Source: Psychrobacter sp. (GTDB lineage Bacteria; Pseudomonadota; Gammaproteobacteria; Pseudomonadales; Moraxellaceae). From it: a DNA stretch of 64,000 nucleotides. The DNA lies in contig NZ_JAKDJE010000006.1 in the NCBI RefSeq assembly GCF_030454045.1, positions 1 through 64,000 of the forward strand, in the 5' to 3' direction. Below the pieces are notes generated by a model, which was not told where the DNA came from, searched no databases, and saw nothing but the letters and a program-made list of their open reading frames with translations. Position numbers and translations under genes: made by a program. This document shows, piece after piece, positions 8,109 to 18,500 of the stretch (position 1 is its first letter; the number at the start of each line of letters is the position of its first letter).

Positions 8109-11100
8109 TACCACACCCCCAGTCTAACCCGTATCTGCCCTGAGTCGTCATACACCTCAATCTTTTCATCAGTGATCTTCAATCCAACATTGCCTGCGCT
8201 GGTCTGGATAGTCGTGTTGCCAAACCTATCAACCTTAAAGCGGTTGTTAATGTTTAATGAGCCACCATTGATGACTGGGGCTGTGAGCGTCTGGTTGGCT
8301 TTGATGTGCTTACCCAATATCGTGCCGTCAGCGATCAAATCACCATTTACCGCAACTTGATTATTGACTACTGTGAGCATGGGTTTGACATTGCTATCAC
8401 CAGCGTCTTTAACGACACCGAATTTGTCTGCCATGACGATGACTTGGCTTTCGGCTGTCGTCTCGTTCGCCATTGCACCCACAGCGATACCTGCGAGCGC
8501 TCGCTTACCGCCTGCGATGGCTTGGGTTTTGATGGTGTGGGTTGATTGGGCTTGGTTTTTGGTGACTACAGTATTTTGCAATGTTGTAATTGACGCTCTT
8601 GTTGATTTTACAGAGTCGCTATCTCTTTCAAGTCTATGAGAATAATCACTATAACCACGCATCACTGTTCTGATATAGCCATCATTCTCAGCTATATAAT
8701 TATTAATTACAATGCCGTCATCACCCCCGTTTGCGTAAGCACTGCCTAGCCAGTTTTTATTGCTGTTAAAATAGTGGATATAGATGTTGGGATAAATAGA
8801 GTTAGGTTTACCTTTTATTGGGTACAACGACGCTGTGAAACTCTCACCTTTTTTCACCGCAATCCAATCACTGATAAAGTCTTGGTGGCCGCCCAAACTG
8901 CTTTGTACTACAATTTGACCCGTACTTGCATTTATATAACCGTAACTAGTGTTCTGACCCTTATCTATTAAGTTATAACCTGCTACGTCTTTCAAACCCG
9001 CTTCTAAAGTTTCTTTTGTTTGAGCTATAGTGTTTTCGTTTGTAGCTATCGCTTGCTGTACTGTATTAATATTAGCGTAAGCATTTGCGAGACTATCGCT
9101 AACTTTTGCTAGTTTGTGATTATGAGCATAGTAACCTCTTGCGACTATTTTAATAAAACCGTCATTCGCTGCAACATAATCAAAACTAACAACTTCCTTA
9201 TCTATGCCACTAACACTTTGTGCTGATATCCAGTTTTTAGAGTTATCATAAAAATGTACATAAATATTAGGTGCGATATCCGTAACTTTATCCACTAGAG
9301 GGTTTATGGTTGCTTCGTACCTTTCGCCTTTTTTAACTTGTATAAAATCTATCATTACAAAATCTTGGACGCGGTTAGCTGTACCAGTTAAAAAAAGCTC
9401 GCCTGTACTTGCATTTATATAACCAAATTCAGTATTAACCCCCTTAATAATTAGGTTGTCGCCTATAGCATTTTTTATCTCTGCTCTTAGCTCATCTTCA
9501 GTTTGTGATACAGATTTTTTATTATCTGCTACCGTTTGTGATAAATTATCAATACTAGCTTGAGATGCTGTCACGGCTTGATTTTTAGCAGTATTTGCGG
9601 CACTTTGCCACTCACTCTGCAGCGCAGTGCGAGCGAGACTTGATACTTCTGTCTTGCTGGCTTTAGTAGATTGTAAATCGGTGATACTTGTCTTATTGCC
9701 GCCGACTTGGCTCGCTAGAGTTTGACGGGCAGTAGCTTCAGCGGCATCGCCTGCAATACGAGCGGTACGTTCTACTTCTAAGCCTGACACAAGCTCGCCT
9801 TGCTTGGCGGTTATTGTAGTGAGTTGCTGCGCTTGCTGGTCATTCGCGTCAGAAACCTCACTGATTTGTGTGCCTAGCTCGTTGGCTTTATTAATCAGCG
9901 CGTCAGTCTGTTTTTTGTCTTGAGCAGCCAGAGCTTTCTGACGTGCTTGCGCCTCAGCGGCGACTTTATTAGCAGCATCGGTGGCGGCACTACCAATCGC
10001 TTGATTTTTAGCCGTATCGATATCACTCTGCAGACTATCGATGAGTGATTGAGCCAGCTCGGTTTCAGTGATTTGACCGTTGATACTGGCGACAATTTGA
10101 GATGTGTCACTACTGCATTGACCACTTACCGTCACCCAATTGCCGGTATTGCCTTGATCATCAATTAATCGTAACCAAAAATGGTGCGTCTCAGTAAGCT
10201 TAACGCCGTTTTGAGTAAAAGTATCAGTAGGATAGGATAAGGTGGCCACCTTGCTCGCAGTGGCTCTATCAGCGGTTTGACTGCGGTAAATCTCAATCTT
10301 GGCTTTATTAATGACCGTCGTTGGGTTTGTCCAATCAAGCTTAATGGCAAACAGCTCAGGCGTGGCTTTTAGCCCTTTTATATCATAGTCAATCGACCAC
10401 TCTTTAATAACGGCTTCAGTCAGCTCACCATTAGCAGATTTGCCACGGATTTCCGCTCTGTAGTTACCGTTTGACAGACCTTTGAGTTTAATCTCGGCGG
10501 TGTCTTGGGTGTAGCTGTTGTATAGCTTGCCATCTTTATAGATTTTGATTAGATATTGAGTGGTGTTAGTGCCTTCCCACGATATGACCAACTCATCACC
10601 GTCTTTTGAGACACGGCCATAGCTCACTTGTGGCTTGTGCTTAGTGGCAGTGCTGTCTTGCTCAAAAGTAATGCCTTGGTCAACGACAGCCTCTTTGTTT
10701 TCATCGTGCTGTACGGCGCTGATAGTATAAGTGCCGTCATCCTCGGCAATGCTTAAAGCTCTAAATAAGCGCGGTTTAACATCTGTTTTAGTAGCACTAA
10801 AAACGCCCAACTGCTCGATGCCGACAGGCGTATCTGACAATGTGATTTTGTCGTCCTGCACCGCTGTAACGTTGATAGTCTTACTTTGACCATTAGCATA
10901 GTAGCGAATGCTGTTGATGGCGCTCATTGGACGATCAACCGTGATAATGTTGCCCGTGACGGACAGCACACGGCCGCCAATCATATCGCCTGCATAGTCG
11001 TTATCTGCAATCTCAATGATGTCAAACGGTAGATGGCGGATGCCCTCACGTCCGACACTAAAGCTAACCATCTGCCGTTCGCGTATCGATGTTTCAATCA

Positions 11101-12430
11101 GCCCTTTGCCCACGCGCGCGGCCTGACCACGACTGGTACACGCAAAGGCGGTGATTTGCTTAACGTTGAGGCCATAGCGCTTGATAGCCTCATCATTTGC
11201 TACATATTCAGTCTTTGTGGCAAAGTTATCCGTTTTGTCATTATATTTGACGTGAACGGCGGTAAAGATGGTCTTTTGTGCGGCGCCAGAGTAGGCAAAC
11301 ATACCGTCCACGACATTGGCGTTACTATAAGTGGCAGTAGGGTCTTTTTTGGCATCTTGCAATGCCGTGACCATCTCACCGTCCCATACAGCAATACCAC
11401 GAAACACGCTTGCTAAATCGTCAAGCAAAGCCTTGGCGTCTCTTGGCTCGCTTAGATATGCATTACACGTAAAGCGCGGCTCTTGACCGCCAAAGCCATC
11501 AGGTACGATTTGATCACAGTATTTGGCGATCTGATATAGTGACCATTTGTCACAGCCAAACTCGCCCAGACGGTCACCCAAGCCATAGCGCTTGTCAGTC
11601 ACCAAGTCATAAAACACCCACGCTGGGTTATCACTCCAAGCGGTTTTAAACTCTCCTAACCAAATGCCCTCATACGTGCGAGTGATAGGGTCGTAGTTGT
11701 TCGGTACTTTAACCTGTGTCCATTTATTGCGATACGTGCGCGTAGGGATTTTGCCACCAAATTGTGCTGAATCAATCTCAAGCCCAACGACCACAGAGTT
11801 TGGGTAGTTAAACTTGGCGTCGATGGACTCAACATAGCTGACCCAATGCGTCTCATTACTGACTTTATCAGTAGTGCTATCAGGTGTGTTGCGATGCACG
11901 CTGATATTAAATGGCGCATCTGGTAAGTCAGTGAGTACCACGTCTTGATGATAAGCCGATGTCGTTTTACCAGAGATAGTAACGGGGTAGCTTTTATTGC
12001 CACACACGACCGTCAGCGACACAGAGCCGCCCACGCGGTCGCCCTTATCTGTCATCGTAACCAGTGAGCCAAGCGCAAGCGTCACTCGCACGCTATCGAC
12101 TAATGGATCAGTAATAGTACGAGTGATAGGCGTAGCCGCTTTAACCTCAGCGCCCACAGCTACGATTTTATCTGTGCTATCAAATCCTGCCAGATAGTCT
12201 TGATTGTGCGTGCCAGGTAGTGCAGACACACGTATGCCGGTAAAGTTATAGCTGCCGTCAGCATTTTGAATGGGTGTATTGTCAAGATAGATGTTTTTAA
12301 ACGTCACGTCTTGACCCGCCACGCCCTCGCATAGCAAATCAATGATTTTGAGCCGCTGTGCTGACTCTAAAGTATTTGGTTTTTCTATGGGCGTATGTCC
12401 GCCGCCACCGCCTTTGCCGCCTCCACCCAT
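8108..12430 (-). CDS. Tail tip attachment / host specificity protein (lambda gpJ-like)
   Basis: 1440 residues, the largest virion protein. Glycine-rich start MGGGGKGGGGGHTPIEKPNTL, then the gpJ N-terminal signature (AQRLKIIDLLCEGVAG) and tip domains with fibronectin-like segments around 590-800. A long coiled-coil/Ala-Gln-rich stretch covers about 830-960. The C-terminal part carries a duplicated domain of about 160 residues (GYINASTGEL near 1001 and GYINASTGQI near 1162), then a lambda-like terminal segment ending in RVRLGVW. It should form the central tip fibre and bind the receptor. The start overlaps the stop of the I-like gene (TAATG). Confidence 0.92.
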   Translation of the reverse strand: MGGGGKGGGGGHTPIEKPNTLESAQRLKIIDLLCEGVAGQDVTFKNIYLDNTPIQNADGSYNFTGIRVSALPGTHNQDYLAGFDSTDKIVAVGAEVKAATPITRTITDPLVDSVRVTLALGSLVTMTDKGDRVGGSVSLTVVCGNKSYPVTISGKTTSAYHQDVVLTDLPDAPFNISVHRNTPDSTTDKVSNETHWVSYVESIDAKFNYPNSVVVGLEIDSAQFGGKIPTRTYRNKWTQVKVPNNYDPITRTYEGIWLGEFKTAWSDNPAWVFYDLVTDKRYGLGDRLGEFGCDKWSLYQIAKYCDQIVPDGFGGQEPRFTCNAYLSEPRDAKALLDDLASVFRGIAVWDGEMVTALQDAKKDPTATYSNANVVDGMFAYSGAAQKTIFTAVHVKYNDKTDNFATKTEYVANDEAIKRYGLNVKQITAFACTSRGQAARVGKGLIETSIRERQMVSFSVGREGIRHLPFDIIEIADNDYAGDMIGGRVLSVTGNIITVDRPMSAINSIRYYANGQSKTINVTAVQDDKITLSDTPVGIEQLGVFSATKTDVKPRLFRALSIAEDDGTYTISAVQHDENKEAVVDQGITFEQDSTATKHKPQVSYGRVSKDGDELVISWEGTNTTQYLIKIYKDGKLYNSYTQDTAEIKLKGLSNGNYRAEIRGKSANGELTEAVIKEWSIDYDIKGLKATPELFAIKLDWTNPTTVINKAKIEIYRSQTADRATASKVATLSYPTDTFTQNGVKLTETHHFWLRLIDDQGNTGNWVTVSGQCSSDTSQIVASINGQITETELAQSLIDSLQSDIDTAKNQAIGSAATDAANKVAAEAQARQKALAAQDKKQTDALINKANELGTQISEVSDANDQQAQQLTTITAKQGELVSGLEVERTARIAGDAAEATARQTLASQVGGNKTSITDLQSTKASKTEVSSLARTALQSEWQSAANTAKNQAVTASQASIDNLSQTVADNKKSVSQTEDELRAEIKNAIGDNLIIKGVNTEFGYINASTGELFLTGTANRVQDFVMIDFIQVKKGERYEATINPLVDKVTDIAPNIYVHFYDNSKNWISAQSVSGIDKEVVSFDYVAANDGFIKIVARGYYAHNHKLAKVSDSLANAYANINTVQQAIATNENTIAQTKETLEAGLKDVAGYNLIDKGQNTSYGYINASTGQIVVQSSLGGHQDFISDWIAVKKGESFTASLYPIKGKPNSIYPNIYIHYFNSNKNWLGSAYANGGDDGIVINNYIAENDGYIRTVMRGYSDYSHRLERDSDSVKSTRASITTLQNTVVTKNQAQSTHTIKTQAIAGGKRALAGIAVGAMANETTAESQVIVMADKFGVVKDAGDSNVKPMLTVVNNQVAVNGDLIADGTILGKHIKANQTLTAPVINGGSLNINNRFKVDRFGNTTIQTSAGNVGLKITDEKIEVYDDSGQIRVRLGVW

Positions 12431-13140
12431 TAATCTACCCTCACTGTATAGTTTACTGAGATGACGCTGTCATCGTTACTGTCTAAGTTGTAATTTTCAA
12501 ACGCTACTGGCAGATGATAATCACGAGTTTGTACCAACTCAGCCGCTGGTTTTGACTGTACGTCACCGCTGACTTTGTAGCTCTCAATTGATTGTGATAT
12601 GACCTTGCTACCGATCATGATGTCGCCATACGCAACCGGCACGCATGAGCCTTGGGCTGTGTTATTGCCGAGACTGCTAAAAGATGATGAGCGTGATTTA
12701 TCGGTATTGCTGGTGTCGCCAAAGCTGGGTTGCTTGGTTAGCATTTGCGCCACGCCGCCCAGCACTAAGCCAATACCAGCGCTAAGGGCGGCTGTTGATA
12801 ACGCGCCCATCGCCGCCAGTGATGCGCCGCCTGTAAAGAATGCCGCACCAATCAATACCGCGCCCAAGATAATCTGACCGTATTTACCAGCACCGGCAAT
12901 CTCTGGCACGATATGGATAACGTCGTTATCAGTCAAATCACGGCTAAAGTCAGTATCGATACTGTCATCGGTGACGTCTTTTTTGGCGACCCGCACAAAA
13001 TAACCGCCATCAGCGATGCGCTTTTGTAGGCCGTCAATTTGGCTAAACAAGGCGCGCATAGCCTCGCTGGTCGTGCTGACATGCAAGTCAAAGCGCGTGC
13101 CAAAATCCGTCAAGTCGCCGTATAGTCTTACGATTGCCAT
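12430..13140 (-). CDS. Tail assembly protein (lambda gpI-like)
   Basis: 236 residues. The N-terminal half (VRLYGDLTDFGTRFDLHVST ... DVIHIVPEIAGA) is the ubiquitin-like domain typical of lambda gpI. It is followed by a Gly/Ala-rich hydrophobic segment (about 83-130) and a C-terminal region ending in SVNYTVRVD. Needed for tail tip assembly in lambda; not retained as an enzyme. It is coupled on both sides by TAATG overlaps with K and J. Confidence 0.88.
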   Translation of the reverse strand: MAIVRLYGDLTDFGTRFDLHVSTTSEAMRALFSQIDGLQKRIADGGYFVRVAKKDVTDDSIDTDFSRDLTDNDVIHIVPEIAGAGKYGQIILGAVLIGAAFFTGGASLAAMGALSTAALSAGIGLVLGGVAQMLTKQPSFGDTSNTDKSRSSSFSSLGNNTAQGSCVPVAYGDIMIGSKVISQSIESYKVSGDVQSKPAAELVQTRDYHLPVAFENYNLDSNDDSVISVNYTVRVD

Positions 13141-13850
13141 TATTTCGTTGCCTCTAAATCATTAGTGATAGCGGTCATCATGTCTGGCTGCCAGTCTTGA
13201 TGCCGCCAAACAGAGTGCATGGACTTATGCCAAACGTCACAAAATCCTTCGCGCCGTGATAATCCGCCGTAAGGATGGTGCAGCACTTGCTCATCGCCCA
13301 GATAAATACTGGCGTGATTGGCATTGCCGCGAATGGAGGTTAAGATCACATCGCCTGGCTGCATATCCGCCATATCAACTTGATAAAACCCAGACTTAGG
13401 AAAGTTGACGATAAAAGCGTCATCTGCTATTTCTTGAGCTTCGCCTTTGCGCTCATACGCCATCAGCTTAATGCCGCATAGCATATAGGCATCTTCGACA
13501 AGCGAATAACAATCACGCTTGCCATAATCAAAGGTACGACCACGTAATAACGGGGCATAGCGATATTTAATCAGCTCCCATTGATCAGCGCTGGCAACCA
13601 CTAACCACCAATCACAGCGCATCTTGTGCTGTGCTGCGCGGTCTGAGTCGCTTAAATAGCGCAGACCTTGCGGATGCGAATGCACCACAATATCAGCGGG
13701 CTGCCACTCATCGTGACTGATTCTAAACGTCTCAGTTGGCTTGTCTGCTACATTGTTACAAGGGATATAAGCCCCATCGACAATCAAGCCGCAACACTCG
13801 TTAGGATAGACGTGCTTGGCGTGATTAATGATTTGCTCTGTTAAACTCAT
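13140..13850 (-). CDS. Tail tip peptidase, JAB/MPN plus NlpC/P60 (lambda gpK-like)
   Basis: 236 residues with two hydrolase domains. N-terminal JAMM/MPN: NECCGLIVDG, then the metal-binding HSHPQG ... SDSDRAAQ. C-terminal NlpC/P60: Cys in YGKRDCYSLVEDAY (near 120) and His in NHASIYLGDEQVLHHPYGG. In lambda-like phages this protein helps tail tip assembly and probably peptidoglycan passage. It overlaps L upstream (ATGA) and I downstream. Confidence 0.92.
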   Translation of the reverse strand: MSLTEQIINHAKHVYPNECCGLIVDGAYIPCNNVADKPTETFRISHDEWQPADIVVHSHPQGLRYLSDSDRAAQHKMRCDWWLVVASADQWELIKYRYAPLLRGRTFDYGKRDCYSLVEDAYMLCGIKLMAYERKGEAQEIADDAFIVNFPKSGFYQVDMADMQPGDVILTSIRGNANHASIYLGDEQVLHHPYGGLSRREGFCDVWHKSMHSVWRHQDWQPDMMTAITNDLEATK

Positions 13851-14548
13851 AGCTTATCGACTCCTACAAAGCCGCCAAAAGGCAGTACTGCCTTTTTGCC
13901 AAATCTAGCGCGGCAACCTTGCAGGCACTTACTACATTTATCTTTTGTCATATCACTGGTAGGCTGATCGTACTCGTCGGCTACCGCATGGCCTGTATAG
14001 CCACAGCCATCACCTCTATACACCCAGTTACACGTATTAGCCACAATGATGCGCCGAGGTAATACAGCGCCGTCGGTTTCGCTTGGGACTGCCAGCTCAA
14101 AGGTAGCGGTTTGATTATTGAGCGCTGAGTAACGCTCGATGACGTATCGTGATACCAGTTGTTGATTGGGATCAGCATTGGCATTACCGTCTGCAAAGTT
14201 CGCCGCGTCTAAGTGCTGAGCGTAGACTTGGCGACGAGTCACAATCGCACCCACGCCGCCTTGGTAGTCTTCGATGACAGCAGTGACCAATCCGTAAAGG
14301 TTGGACAGCGTGATATTAGGACGGTTACTAGCGCCAGTGCCTTTTAACTCAAAGCCATCTGCTTGTATCGGATAGGGTTGATAAGGCACGCCTTGCCAGA
14401 CGATTGCTTGCCCAAGCTCATTGGTTTGATTACAAAAGTGAAAGACCTCACCGCCAAATTTGGTTAAATCGATATCAAACAAATCGAGCAATACATCTTG
14501 TTCAAGTTTCGTGATTTCTTGCTGCTGCTGTGGGGTTAATTCTCTCAT
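13847..14548 (-). CDS. Minor tail protein (lambda gpL-like)
   Basis: About 234 residues. The start MRELTPQQQQEI overlaps the stop of the M-like gene (ATGA); an ATG 12 codons upstream lies inside that gene and is unlikely. The C-terminal third carries five cysteines (TCNWVYRGDGCGYTG, then CSKCLQGC). Cysteines here bind an iron-sulfur cluster in lambda gpL. It forms part of the tip complex connecting tail tube to J. Confidence 0.9.
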   Translation of the reverse strand: MRELTPQQQQEITKLEQDVLLDLFDIDLTKFGGEVFHFCNQTNELGQAIVWQGVPYQPYPIQADGFELKGTGASNRPNITLSNLYGLVTAVIEDYQGGVGAIVTRRQVYAQHLDAANFADGNANADPNQQLVSRYVIERYSALNNQTATFELAVPSETDGAVLPRRIIVANTCNWVYRGDGCGYTGHAVADEYDQPTSDMTKDKCSKCLQGCRARFGKKAVLPFGGFVGVDKL

Positions 14549-14874
14549 GCTAGCACCTGATGCATCGTCCAATTGAGTGACCACTTAGCGCCGCCCTGCG
14601 GGCTACGTGATATGGCTTTGGCAATATACTTGCGCAGTGGTTCATCGCTGGTGACACGCCATAAGAACGGTGTCACCGTGTGCGCATCCAAAAACGCTTT
14701 GACAGTATCGATGCTGGCTTTAGAGCCGACCTTACTGACTTGCCAGTGCTCAAGACGCGGGGCAAGCCCATTAGGCGCACGCTGACTAAAGCCGTCACCA
14801 AATTGCACCGTGCGCACATCGTCATCGGTGCTGCCTGTACCTTGTACAGCGATATCATAAGTAAATGTATTCAT
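14545..14874 (-). CDS. Minor tail protein (lambda gpM-like)
   Basis: 109 residues of the phage minor tail family: VQFGDGFSQRAPNGLAPRLEHWQV and PFLWRVTSDEPLRKYIAKAISRSPQGG are the recognisable blocks. It heads the M-L-K-I-J unit. The gene starts almost directly after a late promoter-like element (14875-14929), so its leader would be only about 12 nt. Confidence 0.88.
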   Translation of the reverse strand: MNTFTYDIAVQGTGSTDDDVRTVQFGDGFSQRAPNGLAPRLEHWQVSKVGSKASIDTVKAFLDAHTVTPFLWRVTSDEPLRKYIAKAISRSPQGGAKWSLNWTMHQVLA

Positions 14875-14929
14875 GGTACTTAGACTAACAGTATGTTTAT
14901 CAAGCGGTTATTAAAGTGATTTACTGATT
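14875..14929 (-). promoter_or_regulatory. Late promoter element C, upstream of the M-like gene
   Basis: Minus-strand box AGTAAATCACTTTAATAA inside 14929-14906, then a -10-like CATACT (14895-14890), then AGTCTAAGTACC and the ATG. Spacing and the TCTAAG leader match element B at 24692-24746. A terminator lies just upstream, so a fresh start here makes sense. Confidence 0.7.
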
Positions 14930-14941
14930 TTTGGGCATGAA

Positions 14942-14974
14942 AAACCCCCTTTAACGGTTGCTTAAAGGGGGTTT
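14942..14974 (-). terminator. Intrinsic terminator after the anchored moron-like gene
   Basis: A perfect 13-bp stem, AAACCCCCTTTAA with TTAAAGGGGGTTT, 7-nt loop, followed on the minus strand by TTTTT. It separates the tape-measure unit from the M-L-K-I-J unit. Confidence 0.88.
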
Positions 14975-14996
14975 AAATGACGGTTATAAATTCTTA

Positions 14997-15455
14997 TTAA
15001 ATACAGTTGGCTTTTCCGATTTTCACCCACTTATCAGTGTGAACCAGCTTATCAATATCAATAATGCTTACAGTAACCAATTCTGTCGCACCAAATTCTG
15101 ATTGCAGTATCTGACACGCATATTTTGCAAAGCCATCGCGGTTGCTGCCATCATTATGCATACCCAGCTTTAAAGTACTATAAGGGAATAACGCATCTGC
15201 AACGCTGGGTTCTTCATCGCTCTTAAAATACGCAACGATTTCTGCTTTTTTGGCGTCGGTTAGTTTGTTCTTATCTGTTTCTTCATCTTTGGCTTCAACG
15301 TCTTTTACTGCGGCTGCTGCCTTTGGCTCTGTCTGCTTTAATTCTTGTGGTGCTGCTTCAGCTGCTTCTGGAGTAGTGTCTTCACTAACCAAGCCACCAA
15401 TAATCATTAAAACCACAAAAAATATACCACAGCCAATCAATATTTTCTTAATCAC
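14997..15455 (-). CDS. Small membrane-anchored phage protein, unknown
   Basis: About 152 residues. One N-terminal TM helix (IKKILIGCGIFFVVLMIIGGLV) is followed by a Glu/Ala/Lys-rich linker (about 25-75) and a folded C-terminal domain with two Cys (YACQILQSEFGA, ...KANCI). I start at GTG 15455 because GAGGA lies 7 nt upstream; an ATG nine codons earlier has no ribosome site. Between tape measure and M there is normally no such gene, and it ends at its own terminator. A moron or envelope-modifying product is possible. Confidence 0.65.
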   Translation of the reverse strand: MIKKILIGCGIFFVVLMIIGGLVSEDTTPEAAEAAPQELKQTEPKAAAAVKDVEAKDEETDKNKLTDAKKAEIVAYFKSDEEPSVADALFPYSTLKLGMHNDGSNRDGFAKYACQILQSEFGATELVTVSIIDIDKLVHTDKWVKIGKANCI

Positions 15456-15503
15456 AATGCAATCCTCACGTTTAAAAGCCAATAAATGTCAATCATACAT
15501 GAA

Positions 15504-18500
15504 TTATCTAGCAGCTAACATATTACCAGGCCTCATTTGTTCTTGCAGTGTTTGTAGTACCACCGCTTTTAGCGAGTTGGCCAACTGCTTACCATCTTGG
15601 CTGCTGGTCTGCACATCAGTACTTGTACCCTCATTGCTGATATGTACATCAATCTGCACTTGATTGACCACACCTGCCGATTGGCTTGATTGCTGATTAC
15701 CAAAGACTTGTACGCCAAGCTTGCCATTGGGGCCACGGGTCAGCGGCATAACTGCTTCAGGGCCTGCCTCACCCATGACGCCAAGGCCGCCTGCATGACG
15801 AAACGCCGTGGGTTTATTAAAAACGTCTCCATTGGCATAGTACTGAATGCTATGTGTATTAAATGCACCGCCTTTTGCCAGTGCCAACAGGCCACTACTA
15901 CCAAACGCGCCACCATCTGCGAACATACCTACGGCTGCTTTTGCCAAACGTAACATAGCGAACTGAATCAGCATCTTACTAATGTCTTGTAAGATCGAGC
16001 CAGCTAAATCTTTAAAGTTGAGTTTACCCGTGGTGACAAAAGCAGCTAAGCTATCGCCCATCTTATTAAATGCGCCAGTCGTCGCCTGTGTCATGGTCTC
16101 ATTGAGACTTTGCGCACCATCGACCAGACTTTGAAACCCTGACTGCATGCCGCCGACCCAATCATTGTCCTTGAGCGCTTGTTGCTGCTCACGCAAAGAC
16201 ACTTGCGCATCACGTAGCGCCATGGTTTGCGCAACCTCTTGATCTAATAACTGCTTGCCTTTTTCAGAGAGACTTTGCTTAATCCATTCTGCTTGATTAA
16301 GCAGGTCATATTCAAAGCGCAAGCGCTCAACCTCTGATGCTTTTTTGCCGATCAGTGAGGTCTCAAATTCGTAGTCGGCAAGGCGTGATTGTTGATTACT
16401 GGCAAACCGTGCCAGGCTATTAGTCTCGTTTGTTTGCGCTTGCGCAGCTTTATCTAATAGCTGACCTCTAGCCATGAGCCATTTTTGACTTTCCTTATCC
16501 TGAGCAATCAGATCTTCTTTGATTCTATAATACTCACGCAGCTCATCAAGTACGCTGTCTTTGATACCGGGGAACGCACCGTTTTCACGGTCATAATCAA
16601 AGGCGGCTAATTGACTGTTATTACCAAATAGTGCGATGTCTTTTTTGAGACCCGCCATGGTATTGCTGACATTTTGGGCTAAGTTTAGAGCTGCTCGTAC
16701 TGCCTCACTTTCTTTTGCCTTAATACCTAAACCTAAACCAATAGACAGCCACTCACCAAACTTCTTGAACAAGCGAGACGGTGAGCGAATGACAAAGAAG
16801 TTTTTGACTGTGTCGCTGACAGAGCTTGCCAAGTTTTTAGCGACACTGATAGCGCCAGTGATTTTGGCTTTGACACCGTTGATCAAGCCCTGCACCGCAT
16901 CGATGCCGATGTTATACAGTTTGGACGCAAGCCCGCCAAACGCTTTAGCAATGTTAGCCACACCGCCAGTCACGATGCTAACCGCATTTTTTAGGCCGCC
17001 GCCAATGATAGAGACAAAGCCTGCAATATCACCACGTGCCAACGCTTTAATGGCATTAAAAGCGGTTTTAATGGTATTTTTAACGAGGTCAAAACCCGTA
17101 TTAAACACCGTGGCGATGACATTGATGGAGGTGCCAAATATAGCTTTGATAACGTTAAAGCTAGTACTGACTATATTTTTTATGACATCAAATGAGGTGG
17201 TAAAAATTCCCTTAATCGTTGCCCAGCCAGCGGTAAATACCGCCGATACCAAATCCATAGTGACTTTGACGTTAGGTGCTAAAAAGTCAAACGCTGCGAC
17301 TGCCCAGTCTTTGACCGTCGTAAATATCTCTTTAATATTGGCAAAGGCGTCTTGTACGGGCGCTGGTAAGGAGTTAAAGACCTCGGTGGCTTTGGCCTTG
17401 ATGGTGTCCCAATTTCGATAGAGCAGCACACCAACGGCCACGAGGCCTGTGATTGCTGCTAATGTAAGCGTAACGGGACTGGTGACGAGAGCGACAGCAG
17501 CACCAAAGCCAGCGGTCACAGCCGTAGCTAATGTGCCAATAGCTGTCCATGCCGCAATAGCACCGTTAAAGAGCAAGAACGCCCCAGCCGCCGCGCCAAT
17601 GCCACTGGCTAGCGGGATGATGATTTCTTGATTGGCGACAAAGTAGTCGGTCACCTGTCCGATAACCTCACCAGTTTGCCCGGCAAGGTCTTTTAGGCGA
17701 CTAAAGCCATCGCCCACTGCTTGTAGCGCAGTTTGCAGCCGCTCAGCATTCTCAGGTGTGTTAAGCGCATCCATAACACGCCCAATGCCACCAGTTGCCT
17801 GCGATACAAAACCCTGTAAGTTGCCAAACGCTTCAGCGATAGTCGCTATCGTACTTTTAAGCTTGGCGGCGTTCTCAGGTGTCTTTAGCGCATCTGTCAT
17901 ACGTGAGAGACCATCAGCAGATCTTACGACGATATCTTTTATCGCATCACCAATGCCGGACTGGACGACGGCAAGCTTAAAGCTGTTAAAGTTGTCGCCT
18001 AAGTTACTAATCGCACCGTCTAACGTTTTAGCGCGGTTTGCCATAGCATCGCCAAACTTGTTTTCACCGATCGCTAACAGATACTCTTGGATTTCTTTAG
18101 AGTTTTTGGCGACCGTGGTAGTGACACCTTGGAAGGTAAACGATACTTGGTCACCTTGTTGACTGGCTTTGATACCAAACTCTTTGAGACGTTCAAACTC
18201 AAACGTAGAGGCGTCTGCTACTGCCTCAATCATCTGATTTAAGTCTTTACCCATACCAGCCGCAAAGTTGCCGTAGCTCTGCATACTGCGCATGCTAGGG
18301 TCTAAGCCGAGGTTTTTAAGCTGCACAAACCCTTGTACTGATTGCTCAAGCGCATACGGCGTGGTGGAGGCAAACTTGGTTAGCTCATCAAATGCAGCGG
18401 CGGCTTGCTTGGTACCGCCAGTGGCTGTGATCAGCTGAGAGTTTAAGATGTCGAATTGACGCTGAGTGTCGATCAAAGAGTTTAGACTTAGCGCACCTGC

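Noticed and set aside
16636..17421. 261-codon plus-strand frame inside the tape measure gene
   Set aside because: Mirror frame of a long Ala/Leu-rich coding region; no family signature and no context.
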